Part shown: positions 1-6,551 of the stretch, piece by piece
How positions within the stretch are numbered: position 1 is the stretch's first letter
How the letters are laid out: each line of letters opens with the position of its first letter
Source: Rikenellaceae bacterium
GTDB taxonomy: Bacteria > Bacteroidota > Bacteroidia > Bacteroidales > Rikenellaceae
Assembly: GCA_020859875.1 (NCBI GenBank)
Contig: JAJBVJ010000031.1
Location: 1-12,112, forward strand
Reading direction: 5' to 3'
Length of the DNA stretch: 12,112 nt
The notes under the pieces: generated by a model
Databases searched by the model: none
Told to the model about the DNA's origin: nothing
What the model saw: only the letters and a program-made list of their open reading frames with translations
Translations under genes and position numbers: made by a program

Positions 1-295
1 CCCGCCGGAATTTTCCGTCGCCGGCTTCCGCTTTGTCGACCATTCCCGTGATCTGCAGGCCCTGGACTTTTCCCACGGAGCGGGTTTCCAATACCACGGA
101 AGCTGCAACGAGGGGATTGTCGAGCACATCACGGATATGGCGTGTCCGCTCTTCGGAGGTAAATACAAAGGCATTTTCTTCCGGTAGATAGCCATAGAAC
201 AAATTGGAGCACCAAAGCCCCTCGGACGACGAAGTGGCCAGTGTCAGGACATGGTGCCTGCGGATAAAGCGGACGATTTGCTCGGGTACGGTCAT
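1..295 (-). CDS. Pyridoxamine 5'-phosphate oxidase-like split-barrel protein (partial, 3' end outside window)
   Basis: Minus-strand reading from ATG at 295 stays open to the window edge, giving 98 N-terminal residues. It begins MTVPEQIVRFIRRHHVLTLAT and continues with stretches such as LWCSNLFYGYLPEEN, FVFTSEERTRHIRDVLDNP and VGKVQGLQITG. An N-terminal helix, a 'hxxLTLAT' first strand, a strand ending 'FVFTSxxxTRHIRDVLxNP' and a 'GLQITG' strand are the pattern of the YhbP/UPF0306 and general PNPOx-like split-barrel family. These are small cytoplasmic proteins that usually bind flavin and often have no known substrate. The ATG lies 2 nt after the stop of the upstream gene, so it is probably the third gene of the M23 operon and translationally coupled. 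Family membership is fairly secure from the pattern; the substrate is unknown and the C-terminal half is not visible. Confidence 0.75.
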   Translation of the reverse strand, partial: MTVPEQIVRFIRRHHVLTLATSSSEGLWCSNLFYGYLPEENAFVFTSEERTRHIRDVLDNPLVAASVVLETRSVGKVQGLQITGMVDKAEAGDGKFRR

Positions 296-297
296 CA

Positions 298-1053
298 CTA
301 CGGATAAAATCCCGGTAGTTTGTAAAAGTAAATATTTTCGCCCATTTCGTTATAATGGGTATCTTTTGCAACGACCCTGAACACGATATAGGGCTTATCG
401 GGCCGTTTCACCGGCCTGTCGACCTGTAACAAATATGCGCCCATCGGAACCTTCCCTTCGCCCACATATTCTTCTACTCGTTGAATACTGTTGATCTTCA
501 GTTCTTCTTCATCTCCGTAGACCCATACCTGAAGATGATCCGGATCTACCGAAATGTCGGTTATGGTATTTTCCGCAGTCGTTTTATCCATCCACACCTC
601 CTTTTCATAGGAAACATATTTGGTTACGCCCATCGGCCGGAAATAGACGAAGAATCCGGGATAACCACCGAATATCTCGAAGACCGTAGTTCCGTACAGT
701 TCGAGTCTGTGATAACGGGGATTTATTTCGAGGTCGCGGTCGGCGATCACGTTCCATGCCCAAAATTCCAGCCGCATATCCTCTTCGGGAACGGCATCCT
801 CCCTGGGGTATTCGTCGGTAACCATTCCGGTCATGGCCATAAATTCCCCCTTCGGAACATTCATTTGGTAATATCCGTCCTGGTCGGTAAAAGCAGATGC
901 AACACTCTGCCAATATACATCTATCAGGTCGAATTCGGCCCCAGCGATCCGGTTGCCCTCGAAATCGCTTACATATCCGGAGATTTTTACAGAATCCTGT
1001 GCGGACAGCAAAGCCGGGCCACAAAGCAGGGCGATAAGTAAAATATTCTTCAT
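298..1053 (-). CDS. Secreted protein with carboxypeptidase-regulatory-like domain, function unknown
   Basis: 251 residues. The N-terminus MKNILLIALLCGPALLSAQ is a signal peptide with a likely signal peptidase I site after LLSA. The Cys at position 11 is preceded by Leu, not Gly/Ala/Ser, so a lipobox is unlikely. Residues about 22-75 (VKISGYVSDFEGNRIAGAEF ... FTDQDGYYQMNVPKG) have the strand order and the 'G-x-V-x-D-x-x-G-x-x-I-x-G-A ... D-x-D-G-x-Y' signature of the carboxypeptidase D regulatory-like (transthyretin-like) fold common in Bacteroidetes exported proteins. The rest (76-251) is rich in aromatic and acidic residues and I do not recognise it. It lies 13 nt downstream of the M23 gene and 2 nt upstream of the split-barrel gene. 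A periplasmic or cell-envelope role is inferred from the signal peptide and the neighbour only. The large plus-strand ORF over the same DNA is a shadow. Confidence 0.8.
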   Translation of the reverse strand: MKNILLIALLCGPALLSAQDSVKISGYVSDFEGNRIAGAEFDLIDVYWQSVASAFTDQDGYYQMNVPKGEFMAMTGMVTDEYPREDAVPEEDMRLEFWAWNVIADRDLEINPRYHRLELYGTTVFEIFGGYPGFFVYFRPMGVTKYVSYEKEVWMDKTTAENTITDISVDPDHLQVWVYGDEEELKINSIQRVEEYVGEGKVPMGAYLLQVDRPVKRPDKPYIVFRVVAKDTHYNEMGENIYFYKLPGFYP

Positions 1054-1066
1054 AATTTCAACTCTA

Positions 1067-2431
1067 TTATTTTGCCACCTGCTCGTCCGGAACCGTATCC
1101 CGGGTTACGGTAACTGGCGTAATGAATTCAAGGGAATCGGAAGCCGCAGTTTTTATTTCTGCCAGGTCGGTGATGCGGAGCGAGTCGGGCAGCTGGCCGA
1201 GGAGTTCGGCCATGATAAGGTCGCGGACGGCCATGAATCGCCCGATATTTTCGCTTGAGATCGGTTCGGCCGGTTCCGAAGTCATTTTTAGTGGATCCAC
1301 CGGCTTGCCGTTTACCCACACCCGGTAGTCGAGGTGAGGCCCTGTGGCGGTACCCGTACTACCGACATAACCGATAAGGTCTCCCTGGCTGACCCGTTTC
1401 CCCGGTGCGATCCCCGGAGCGAATCCGCGCAGGTGGAGGTAACCGGTCTCGAGCTGGGAATTGTGTCGTATTTTCAGTGTATTACCGCCCCCTTTACTGT
1501 CCCATCCTTTGAAGGTGACCGTGCCGTCGGCAACCGCGTGGACAGGGGTGCCGGCTGGGGCCGCATAGTCCACACCGTAATGGGGACGCCGTATACGGAG
1601 TACGGGATGCATCCGGGACGGGGAGAATTTCGACGATATACGGCTGTATTTGAGGGGCGCCTTGAGCATGGCCTTTCGAAGGCTGTTGCCAGTCTCGTCC
1701 CAATAGGTAACTTTTCCGTCCTGGTCGAACGGGATTGCATAATAATCCTTCCCCCCGTGGGTGAATACCGCTCCCCAAATCCGGCCGATGCCGACGCTGG
1801 TCGAATCGACGAATTTCTCTTCATATATGACCGTGAACTTATCCTCTTTCTGAAGCCCGAAAAAGTCGATAGTCCATTGGTAAACCTCCTCCAGTTCCAT
1901 GGAGAGGGAGGCCGGCATTCCCGCGCCGACGACCGCATTCCACAGCGACGAATTTATTTCCGCATGGCCTCTGCGCCTTACTATATCCACATCTTTCTGC
2001 TCACGGCGTACCTCGATCGAATCGCCCACGAGGGATATGACCAGGTAATCCGTAAGGGTATGTTCATAAACGAAATGGACTAACCTTCCGATGGAGTCGG
2101 CCGAAAGAAATGCGGTATAGTTTTTCCCCGCCCTGATATTGCGGAGACTGAAGATGCTGTCGGCCGCTTTTGCCGTACGGTCGACGGTGGCAGGCGAGAC
2201 CCCGTAGCGGCTGAAAAGCGATGAGATGGTATGCCCGGATTGAATGGTACCCTCCTCGACGTTGAGCCCGGTGTAGTCGATTCCATACAGAAGCTCGGCC
2301 GCAATCTCCGTTTCGCTTTCGGCAAGGTCTTCCGATCCGGTGCTTTTACTTATCCCCCGCCACAGTAGGAACCCCGCAAGAATGGCCGCTGCTGCGACCA
2401 CAATCAACAAATTTCCTCTTTTTTTTAACAT
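1067..2431 (-). CDS. Membrane-anchored M23 (LytM/lysostaphin-type) peptidase-family protein with altered zinc motif
   Basis: 454 residues from ATG 2431. An open frame runs further upstream to 2644, but that part reads through the divergent lipA promoter and start. The first good N-terminus is MLKKRGNLLIVVAAAAILAG: two basic pairs, then a transmembrane segment at about 8-24. Residues 45-245 form a LysM-like/OapA-like N-terminal region (TIQSGHTISSLFSRYGVS, RNIRAGKNYTAF). The M23 domain spans about 260-385 with H284-x3-D288, H333 in GYLHL, and GPHLDY at 364-369. In classical LytM enzymes the last motif is HxH, giving the third zinc ligand; here the second His is Asp368. Such proteins cleave, or regulate cleavage of, peptidoglycan cross-bridges in the periplasm. 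It is the first gene of a minus-strand run with the exported protein and the split-barrel protein. Family is certain; catalytic competence is open. Confidence 0.9.
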   Translation of the reverse strand: MLKKRGNLLIVVAAAAILAGFLLWRGISKSTGSEDLAESETEIAAELLYGIDYTGLNVEEGTIQSGHTISSLFSRYGVSPATVDRTAKAADSIFSLRNIRAGKNYTAFLSADSIGRLVHFVYEHTLTDYLVISLVGDSIEVRREQKDVDIVRRRGHAEINSSLWNAVVGAGMPASLSMELEEVYQWTIDFFGLQKEDKFTVIYEEKFVDSTSVGIGRIWGAVFTHGGKDYYAIPFDQDGKVTYWDETGNSLRKAMLKAPLKYSRISSKFSPSRMHPVLRIRRPHYGVDYAAPAGTPVHAVADGTVTFKGWDSKGGGNTLKIRHNSQLETGYLHLRGFAPGIAPGKRVSQGDLIGYVGSTGTATGPHLDYRVWVNGKPVDPLKMTSEPAEPISSENIGRFMAVRDLIMAELLGQLPDSLRITDLAEIKTAASDSLEFITPVTVTRDTVPDEQVAK

Positions 2432-2490
2432 GGCGTTAAAGATAGCTAATTTTCGCGGGGTGTCCGAAAAATTATAACGGAAAAAATTGC

Positions 2491-2498
2491 TACTTTTG
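2491..2498 (+). promoter_or_regulatory. Bacteroidetes-type -7 box for lipA
   Basis: TACTTTTG is an exact match to the Bacteroidetes primary-sigma -7 consensus TAnnTTTG. It lies 26 nt before the lipA ATG in AT-rich DNA between two divergent genes. No clear TTTG -33 box is seen at the usual distance. The predicted transcript start would be near 2503-2506, leaving a leader of about 20 nt without a Shine-Dalgarno site. Confidence 0.6.
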
Positions 2499-2524
2499 TA
2501 ACAATTGGAAAAATAATAAACACA

Positions 2525-3424
2525 ATGCCTAAAATTTATGGTAAAATAAGGGCAGAAGTAAAACCGCATTGGCTTAAAACGAGGATACAGGCTGGAGAGG
2601 CATTCGCCGAAACCTCCAGTATAGTCCGCCGGCATTCGCTGCATACGATATGCAGTAGCGGGAGGTGTCCCAATAAAGCCGAGTGCTGGGGAAGGAAGAC
2701 AGCGACGTTCATGATTCTCGGGGACGTCTGTACGAGGGGATGCAGGTTTTGCGCAACGGCAACGGGTACGGCCCGTGCAATAGATGCCGACGAGCCGCGG
2801 AAGGTTGCCCGTTCGGTGGCTCTAATGGGGCTGCGGCATGCCGTTATAACATCCGTCACCCGGGACGACCTTTCCGACGGTGGAGCCCGCCACTGGGCCC
2901 AGACCATAAAAACCACCCGGGAGGTCAATCCCGAATCTACCATAGAAGTACTAATACCCGATATGCAGGGGAATTTCGAGCAGTTGGAAACGATCTTATC
3001 TGCCCGCCCCGATATAGCGGGACACAATATCGAAACCGTAGAAAGGCTCACTCCCCGCGTGCGAAGCAGCGCCGATTACCGCAGAAGCCTTTCCGTCCTA
3101 AAATATATATCGGGACGCGGTTTCACCGCTAAAAGCGGCCTGATGGCAGGGCTCGGGGAGACGATCGACGAGGTGCTCACAACGCTCGACGACCTGCGCG
3201 AAGCGGGATGTTCCATCCTTACCATAGGACAGTACCTGCGTCCCACCGCCGCCCACTGGCCGGTGGCAGAATATGTAACTCCCGAAACTTTCGAATACTA
3301 CCGTGAGCAGGCCTTACTGCGGGGATTTTCCTATGTGGCGAGTGCTCCGTTGGTGCGTTCGTCGTATATGGCGGACAAGGCGCTCGGAAGTTGCAAGAAA
3401 GGTAAAAAAGATCGTATAATGTAG
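2525..3424 (+). CDS. lipA: Lipoyl synthase
   Basis: 299 residues. LipA is the radical SAM enzyme that inserts two sulfurs at C6 and C8 of protein-bound octanoate, completing lipoyl cofactors on E2 subunits and GcvH. All diagnostic motifs are present. The auxiliary cluster is CX4CX5C at C43, C48 and C54 (CSSGRCPNKAEC). The radical SAM cluster is CX3CX2C at C69, C73 and C76 (CTRGCRFC). The C-terminal RSSY motif is at 278-281, whose Ser ligates the auxiliary cluster. Further family blocks are visible (SVTRDDLSDGGA, EVLIPD, AGHNIETV, KSGLMAGLGE, GQYLRPT). Length is normal for the family. The ATG at 2525 fits the -7 box 26 nt upstream. lipB starts 2 nt after the stop, so the two form an operon and are likely translationally coupled. 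Confidence 0.98.
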   Translation: MPKIYGKIRAEVKPHWLKTRIQAGEAFAETSSIVRRHSLHTICSSGRCPNKAECWGRKTATFMILGDVCTRGCRFCATATGTARAIDADEPRKVARSVALMGLRHAVITSVTRDDLSDGGARHWAQTIKTTREVNPESTIEVLIPDMQGNFEQLETILSARPDIAGHNIETVERLTPRVRSSADYRRSLSVLKYISGRGFTAKSGLMAGLGETIDEVLTTLDDLREAGCSILTIGQYLRPTAAHWPVAEYVTPETFEYYREQALLRGFSYVASAPLVRSSYMADKALGSCKKGKKDRIM

Positions 3425-3426
3425 CG

Positions 3427-4125
3427 ATGCAGACCGTAAAGTATAAAGATATGGGCCTTGTAGGATACGAGCAGTGCTGGGATTACCAGCGCTCTGTATT
3501 CGACGCCCTCGTAGGTGCCAAGGCTCCGGCCGAAGGCGCTGCGGGTAAGGTTTCTCAGGATCCCGTGCTTATTCTTTGCGAGCATCCACATGTTTACACT
3601 CTCGGCCGGAGCGGACGGAAGGACAATCTGCTGGCCGGCGAGGAGTACCTGCGCAGTATAGGAGCCCATTTTGTTACGATAGACCGCGGCGGAGATATAA
3701 CCTACCACGGCCCCGGCCAGCTGGTCGGATACCCCATAATGGATATAGAGGCCCTCGGGCTCGGCTTGAAGGAATATATCACTCTTCTCGAAGAGTCGGT
3801 AATACGGACGCTCGCCCGTTACGGAGTTGAATCCGGCAGGAGCCAAGGAGCTCCGGGAGTGTGGCTCGAAGCGGATGCCGGCCGCCCCTTACGCAAGATA
3901 TGCGCCGTCGGGGTACGCAGTTCGAGGTTCGTTACCATGCACGGCTTCGCGCTGAACGTTACCACCGACCTGGGATATTTCGCCCATATAAACCCGTGCG
4001 GATTCACCGATCGCGGGGTTACATCGCTCGCCGCAGAGCTCGGACGGAAAGTGGCGGTCGACGATGTGAAAGAAATTTTTAAAAGGGAATTTGCCGGTAC
4101 ATTCGGCGTAGAGCTCAGGGTATGA
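3427..4125 (+). CDS. lipB: Octanoyl-[acyl-carrier-protein]:protein octanoyltransferase
   Basis: 232 residues. LipB moves octanoate from octanoyl-ACP to the target lysine of lipoyl domains; LipA then adds the sulfurs. Family motifs seen in order are HPHVYTLGRSG (53-63), DRGGDITYHGPGQLVGYPI (86-104), GRSQGAPGVW (137-146), K157 in RKICAVGVRSS, MHGFALNV (171-178), and the catalytic Cys191 in HINPCGFTDRGVTS (187-200). K157 and C191 are the expected catalytic Lys/Cys pair, so the enzyme should be active. There is a short insert at about 30-44 (GAKAPAEGAAGKVSQ) before the first conserved strand, probably a surface loop. The gene starts 2 nt after the lipA stop and has no Shine-Dalgarno site of its own, which suggests coupling. 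Confidence 0.97.
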   Translation: MQTVKYKDMGLVGYEQCWDYQRSVFDALVGAKAPAEGAAGKVSQDPVLILCEHPHVYTLGRSGRKDNLLAGEEYLRSIGAHFVTIDRGGDITYHGPGQLVGYPIMDIEALGLGLKEYITLLEESVIRTLARYGVESGRSQGAPGVWLEADAGRPLRKICAVGVRSSRFVTMHGFALNVTTDLGYFAHINPCGFTDRGVTSLAAELGRKVAVDDVKEIFKREFAGTFGVELRV

Positions 4126-4239
4126 TAAGAATTAACACATACCTATTATTTGCAGGCGCGGCAAAGTACCGCTTCGCTGGAAATCCTGCATCCCTTACTC
4201 CACTTGTAAGAAATATCAATAATATAAAAACGAATAATT
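4126..4239 (+). other. lipB-recJ intergenic region with nested hairpin
   Basis: The 114-nt gap contains TGCAGG (4151-4156) pairing with CCTGCA (4185-4190). Inside this, GCGG (4158-4161) pairs with CCGC (4169-4172) around a 7-nt loop. No T-run follows, so it is a weak terminator at best and could be a leader structure of recJ. The last 40 nt before recJ are AT-rich (ATATAAAAACGAATAATT), typical of Bacteroidetes start regions. CTATTATTTG at 4143-4152 resembles a -7 box but with one extra spacer base, so I do not call a promoter. Confidence 0.35.
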
Positions 4240-6006
4240 ATGCCTATTGCAAAGAAATGGGTTCTCAAGTCCCAGGGCGATGCAGAGACGGTGGCCACAT
4301 TGGCCTCCGGGCTTGGTATCCCCCCGGTTCTGGCGAACCTGCTCGTTCAGCGCGGCATCGGGACGGTGGAGGAGGCCCAACGGTTCTTCGACCCGAGGTT
4401 AGAGGACCTGCACGATCCCTTCCTGATGAAGGATATGGACAAGGCCGTCGAACGGGTACGAAAAGCCATCATCGAGGGGGAAAAGATCATGGTCTACGGC
4501 GATTACGATGTCGACGGTACGACAGCCGTAGCGCTGGTATACAGTTTTTTGCGCCAGCAAGGCCATGAAAACCTGATGTTCTACATCCCCGACCGCTACA
4601 CCGAAGGTTACGGTGTTTCGATAAAGGGGATCGATTATGCTGCAAGAAAAGGGGTTACCCTTATAATCACGCTCGACTGCGGGATTAAGGCCACCGAAAA
4701 AGTGGTATATGCCCGCGGCAAAGGAATAGATGTGATCATTTGCGATCACCATCTGCCCGGGGACACGATCCCCGATGCGGTTGCGGTATTGGATGCCAAG
4801 AGGGATGATTGCAATTACCCGTTTACCGAACTTTCGGGATGCGGGGTAGGTTTCAAGCTCGTCCAGGCATACAGCCAGAGGTACGGCGTTCCGTTCTCGG
4901 ACATCGAGAGGTTGCTCGACCTGACGGCGGTGAGCATAGCTTCTGATATCGTGCCACTTGTGGGAGAGAATAGAATACTGGCCTATTACGGCCTTAAAAG
5001 ATTGAACGAAAAGCCCAATAAGGGGCTGCATTCGATAATAAAGATTTGCGGTTTGGATAACCAGAACATAACCATCGACGACATCGTCTTCAAGATCGGC
5101 CCGCGCATAAATGCGGCGGGGCGGATGGCCGTCGACAGGGAGGACGACAATGCCGCCCCTTCGGGAGGCCATTCGGCCGTGAATCTGATGGTGGAGCGCG
5201 ATGCGGGCACGGCCGAGGAGTTCGGGAATATGATCGACGATTTCAATTCCGACCGCAAAAATATAGACCGCTCGGTCACCATAGAGGCGCACCGTTACGT
5301 GGAGACCCATCCCGAGGTCAAAAATGCCAAATGTACTGTGGTATACAATCCCAAGTGGATGAAGGGTATAGTGGGTATAGTGGCCTCGCGGCTGATCGAA
5401 ACCTACTACAAGCCTACGGTGGTACTTACCATGAGCAACGGGCTGGTAACGGGTTCGGCACGAAGTGTTCCGGGTTTCGACCTTTACCAGGCCATCGAGT
5501 CCTGCTCCGATCTGCTGGAAAATTTCGGTGGTCATATGTATGCTGCCGGACTAACCATGAAGCCGGAGAGGATCGGGGAGTTCACCCGCAGATTCAACCG
5601 GTATGTGGAGGAAAACATCGAAGAGGAAATGCTCGTGCCGCAGGTGGAGATAGACTCGACAATTCTACTGAGCGATATTACCCCGGCCTTCCGGAGCCAC
5701 CTGATGCGCTTCCAGCCGTTCGGGCCCGGTAATAGCGCACCGATATTCATGACCCGCGGGGTGAGCAATCCCGGGGATGCGAAGTTGGTTGGAGCGGAAC
5801 TGGAGCACTTGCGTATGGATCTGATGCAGCGGGAAAAACCTTATACGTCGATTTCTTGCATTGCATTCCAGCAGCCCGGGCACTACGAATATATCCGCAG
5901 CGGTAGGGCAGTGGACATTTGTTATACGGTAGTGGAGAACCATTACCGCGGAACGGTAACTCCCCAGCTGCGAATTAAGGATATAAAGATCAATTATAAC
6001 TCATAA
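4240..6006 (+). CDS. recJ: Single-stranded-DNA-specific 5'-3' exonuclease
   Basis: 588 residues, usual RecJ length. RecJ degrades single-stranded DNA 5' to 3' in RecF-pathway recombination, mismatch repair and base-excision repair, using two metal ions in a DHH active site. Motifs seen are VYGDYDVDGTTA (85-96), LDCG (D146), CDHH (D169, H170, H171), SIASDIVPL, and FKIGPRINAAGRM. The DHHA1 domain carries GGHMYAAG (G430, G431, H432). The C-terminal OB-like domain is represented by FQPFGPGNSAPIF and the closing RIKDIKINY. Between GRM and AVNLM (about residues 296-311) there is an acidic stretch roughly ten residues longer than I expect for Bacteroidetes homologues. The ATG at 4240 gives the conserved N-terminal KKWVLKS start. 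The gene is 114 nt after lipB, so it may be co-transcribed or have its own promoter. Confidence 0.97.
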   Translation: MPIAKKWVLKSQGDAETVATLASGLGIPPVLANLLVQRGIGTVEEAQRFFDPRLEDLHDPFLMKDMDKAVERVRKAIIEGEKIMVYGDYDVDGTTAVALVYSFLRQQGHENLMFYIPDRYTEGYGVSIKGIDYAARKGVTLIITLDCGIKATEKVVYARGKGIDVIICDHHLPGDTIPDAVAVLDAKRDDCNYPFTELSGCGVGFKLVQAYSQRYGVPFSDIERLLDLTAVSIASDIVPLVGENRILAYYGLKRLNEKPNKGLHSIIKICGLDNQNITIDDIVFKIGPRINAAGRMAVDREDDNAAPSGGHSAVNLMVERDAGTAEEFGNMIDDFNSDRKNIDRSVTIEAHRYVETHPEVKNAKCTVVYNPKWMKGIVGIVASRLIETYYKPTVVLTMSNGLVTGSARSVPGFDLYQAIESCSDLLENFGGHMYAAGLTMKPERIGEFTRRFNRYVEENIEEEMLVPQVEIDSTILLSDITPAFRSHLMRFQPFGPGNSAPIFMTRGVSNPGDAKLVGAELEHLRMDLMQREKPYTSISCIAFQQPGHYEYIRSGRAVDICYTVVENHYRGTVTPQLRIKDIKINYNS

Positions 6007-6112
6007 ATGAGACACCGTCACAGTAAATACCGGATCATAATTACCGATCGCCGAAATGCGGCCGGCCCGGTCGAAGCCGCCTGTGACGATACTATATTAC
6101 GGCTTTCGAAAA

Positions 6113-6148
6113 CGGCAGGCGACCACTTCCCCAAAGCGGAGCCTGCCG
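6113..6148 (+). terminator. GC-rich hairpin downstream of recJ, possible weak terminator
   Basis: CGGCAGGC (6113-6120) and GCCTGCCG (6141-6148) form a perfect 8-bp stem with a 20-nt loop, about 107 nt after the recJ stop. It is followed by AT-rich sequence but not by a run of T, so termination is only possible, not shown. Confidence 0.35.
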
Positions 6149-6185
6149 CCATATTATATTTATTAACCCCTATTTATCTATTATC

Positions 6186-6230
6186 ATGTCAAAGAAGAAC
6201 ACTACCCCCGAAAAAGCACAGTTAGAATGA
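6186..6230 (+). other. 14-codon ORF, candidate leader peptide or 5' remnant of a deleted gene
   Basis: ATG at 6186 opens MSKKNTTPEKAQLE followed by TGA. The upstream AT-rich stretch (ATATTATATTTATTAACCCC ... TATTATC) looks like a normal Bacteroidetes gene start, and the peptide looks like a soluble-protein N-terminus rather than random codons. The stop is 1 nt before the left arm of the inverted repeat that is complementary to the lipoprotein ribosome-binding site. It could be a leader peptide or the stump of a lost gene. recQ is one guess because it is a functional partner of recJ; I cannot verify this. Confidence 0.3.
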
Positions 6231-6242
6231 GTTTCCTCCTGT

Positions 6243-6272
6243 AAGGCCCGGATGCGATAGTTTTTGGGCCTT
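6243..6272 (+). other. 7-bp hairpin in the lipoprotein leader region
   Basis: AAGGCCC (6243-6249) pairs with GGGCCTT (6266-6272) around a 16-nt loop. The T-run lies inside the loop rather than after the stem, so this is not a standard intrinsic terminator in the plus direction. It sits directly next to the left arm of the inverted repeat. Confidence 0.3.
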
Positions 6273-6536
6273 GTGTGGTATTTGTGCAGCCTAAAGGTGG
6301 CATAATTACTGCCTTTTATTCTATTGTGTAATGTCCAGATCGTGCCGGCAGATTCCTGTCGGTGGCAATCCCGATGCTATTCAATATGTATATTATCCGC
6401 CTACCCCGGCGGATGCCCTGTCGTTTGCGGACTATTCGGTACCGCCGGCGCAGGAATTCAGAATGGCTCCAGATTGTTTTCCTAAATTAAAATTACGGGA
6501 AGATAATGCATTGTCTGGCAATTAATTAATCAAAAC

Positions 6537-6542
6537 AGGAGG
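6537..6542 (+). promoter_or_regulatory. Strong Shine-Dalgarno site, atypical for this genome
   Basis: AGGAGG lies 9 nt before the ATG at 6552 and would pair well with the 3' end of 16S rRNA. Bacteroidetes genes rarely use such sites, and none of the other genes in this window has one, so it stands out. It lies inside the right arm of the 11-bp inverted repeat. Confidence 0.65.
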
Positions 6543-6551
6543 AAAAAAATT

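Larger units (their letters stand above)
6232..6545. repeat. 11-bp inverted repeat flanking the lipoprotein leader; right arm contains the RBS
   Basis: TTTCCTCCTGT at 6232-6242 is the exact reverse complement of ACAGGAGGAAA at 6535-6545. The arms are separated by 292 nt. The right arm contains AGGAGG, the ribosome-binding site of the gene at 6552. If one transcript spans both arms they could pair and hide that site. Equally, the arms could be recombination sites of a small invertible segment. No clear promoter was found inside in either direction. Confidence 0.5.
6007..6551 (+). other. 545-nt gene-poor region between recJ and the lipoprotein gene
   Basis: I see no convincing full-length gene here. 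ORFs at 6007-6225 (72 codons) and 6331-6525 (64 codons) have compositions like translated non-coding DNA and no family signature. The region holds a GC-rich hairpin (6113-6148), a 14-codon ORF (6186-6230), a 7-bp hairpin (6243-6272), and an 11-bp inverted repeat (6232-6242 with 6535-6545). The stretch may be the scar of a lost gene, a long regulated leader, or both. Confidence 0.6.

Noticed and set aside
481..1041. 186-codon plus-strand ORF
   Set aside because: Antisense to the secreted protein gene, which has a clear signal peptide and tight operon spacing.
1334..2083. 249-codon plus-strand ORF
   Set aside because: Antisense shadow of the M23 gene; composition typical of reverse-strand translation.
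2437..2444. Minus-strand TATCTTTA as a promoter of the M23 operon
   Set aside because: It has a mismatch at the last position and lies only 5 nt from the ATG, which would require a nearly leaderless mRNA.
2432..2644. N-terminal extension of the M23 protein up to 2644
   Set aside because: It would cross the lipA promoter and first 120 nt of lipA, and it precedes a clear membrane-anchor start at 2431.
4122..4568. 148-codon plus-strand ORF overlapping the lipB stop and recJ start
   Set aside because: Most of it is recJ in a wrong frame; the recJ frame carries the conserved N-terminus.
4399..5535. 378-codon minus-strand ORF inside recJ
   Set aside because: It is antisense to conserved RecJ motifs, has no recognisable domain or start context, and arises from the codon bias of recJ.
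6007..6225. 72-codon ORF directly after recJ
   Set aside because: It starts 1 nt after the recJ stop but has no family pattern, contains the GC hairpin, and reads like translated intergenic DNA.
6331..6525. 64-codon ORF before the lipoprotein gene
   Set aside because: No leader signal, odd composition and no recognisable motif; it lies inside the inverted-repeat interval.
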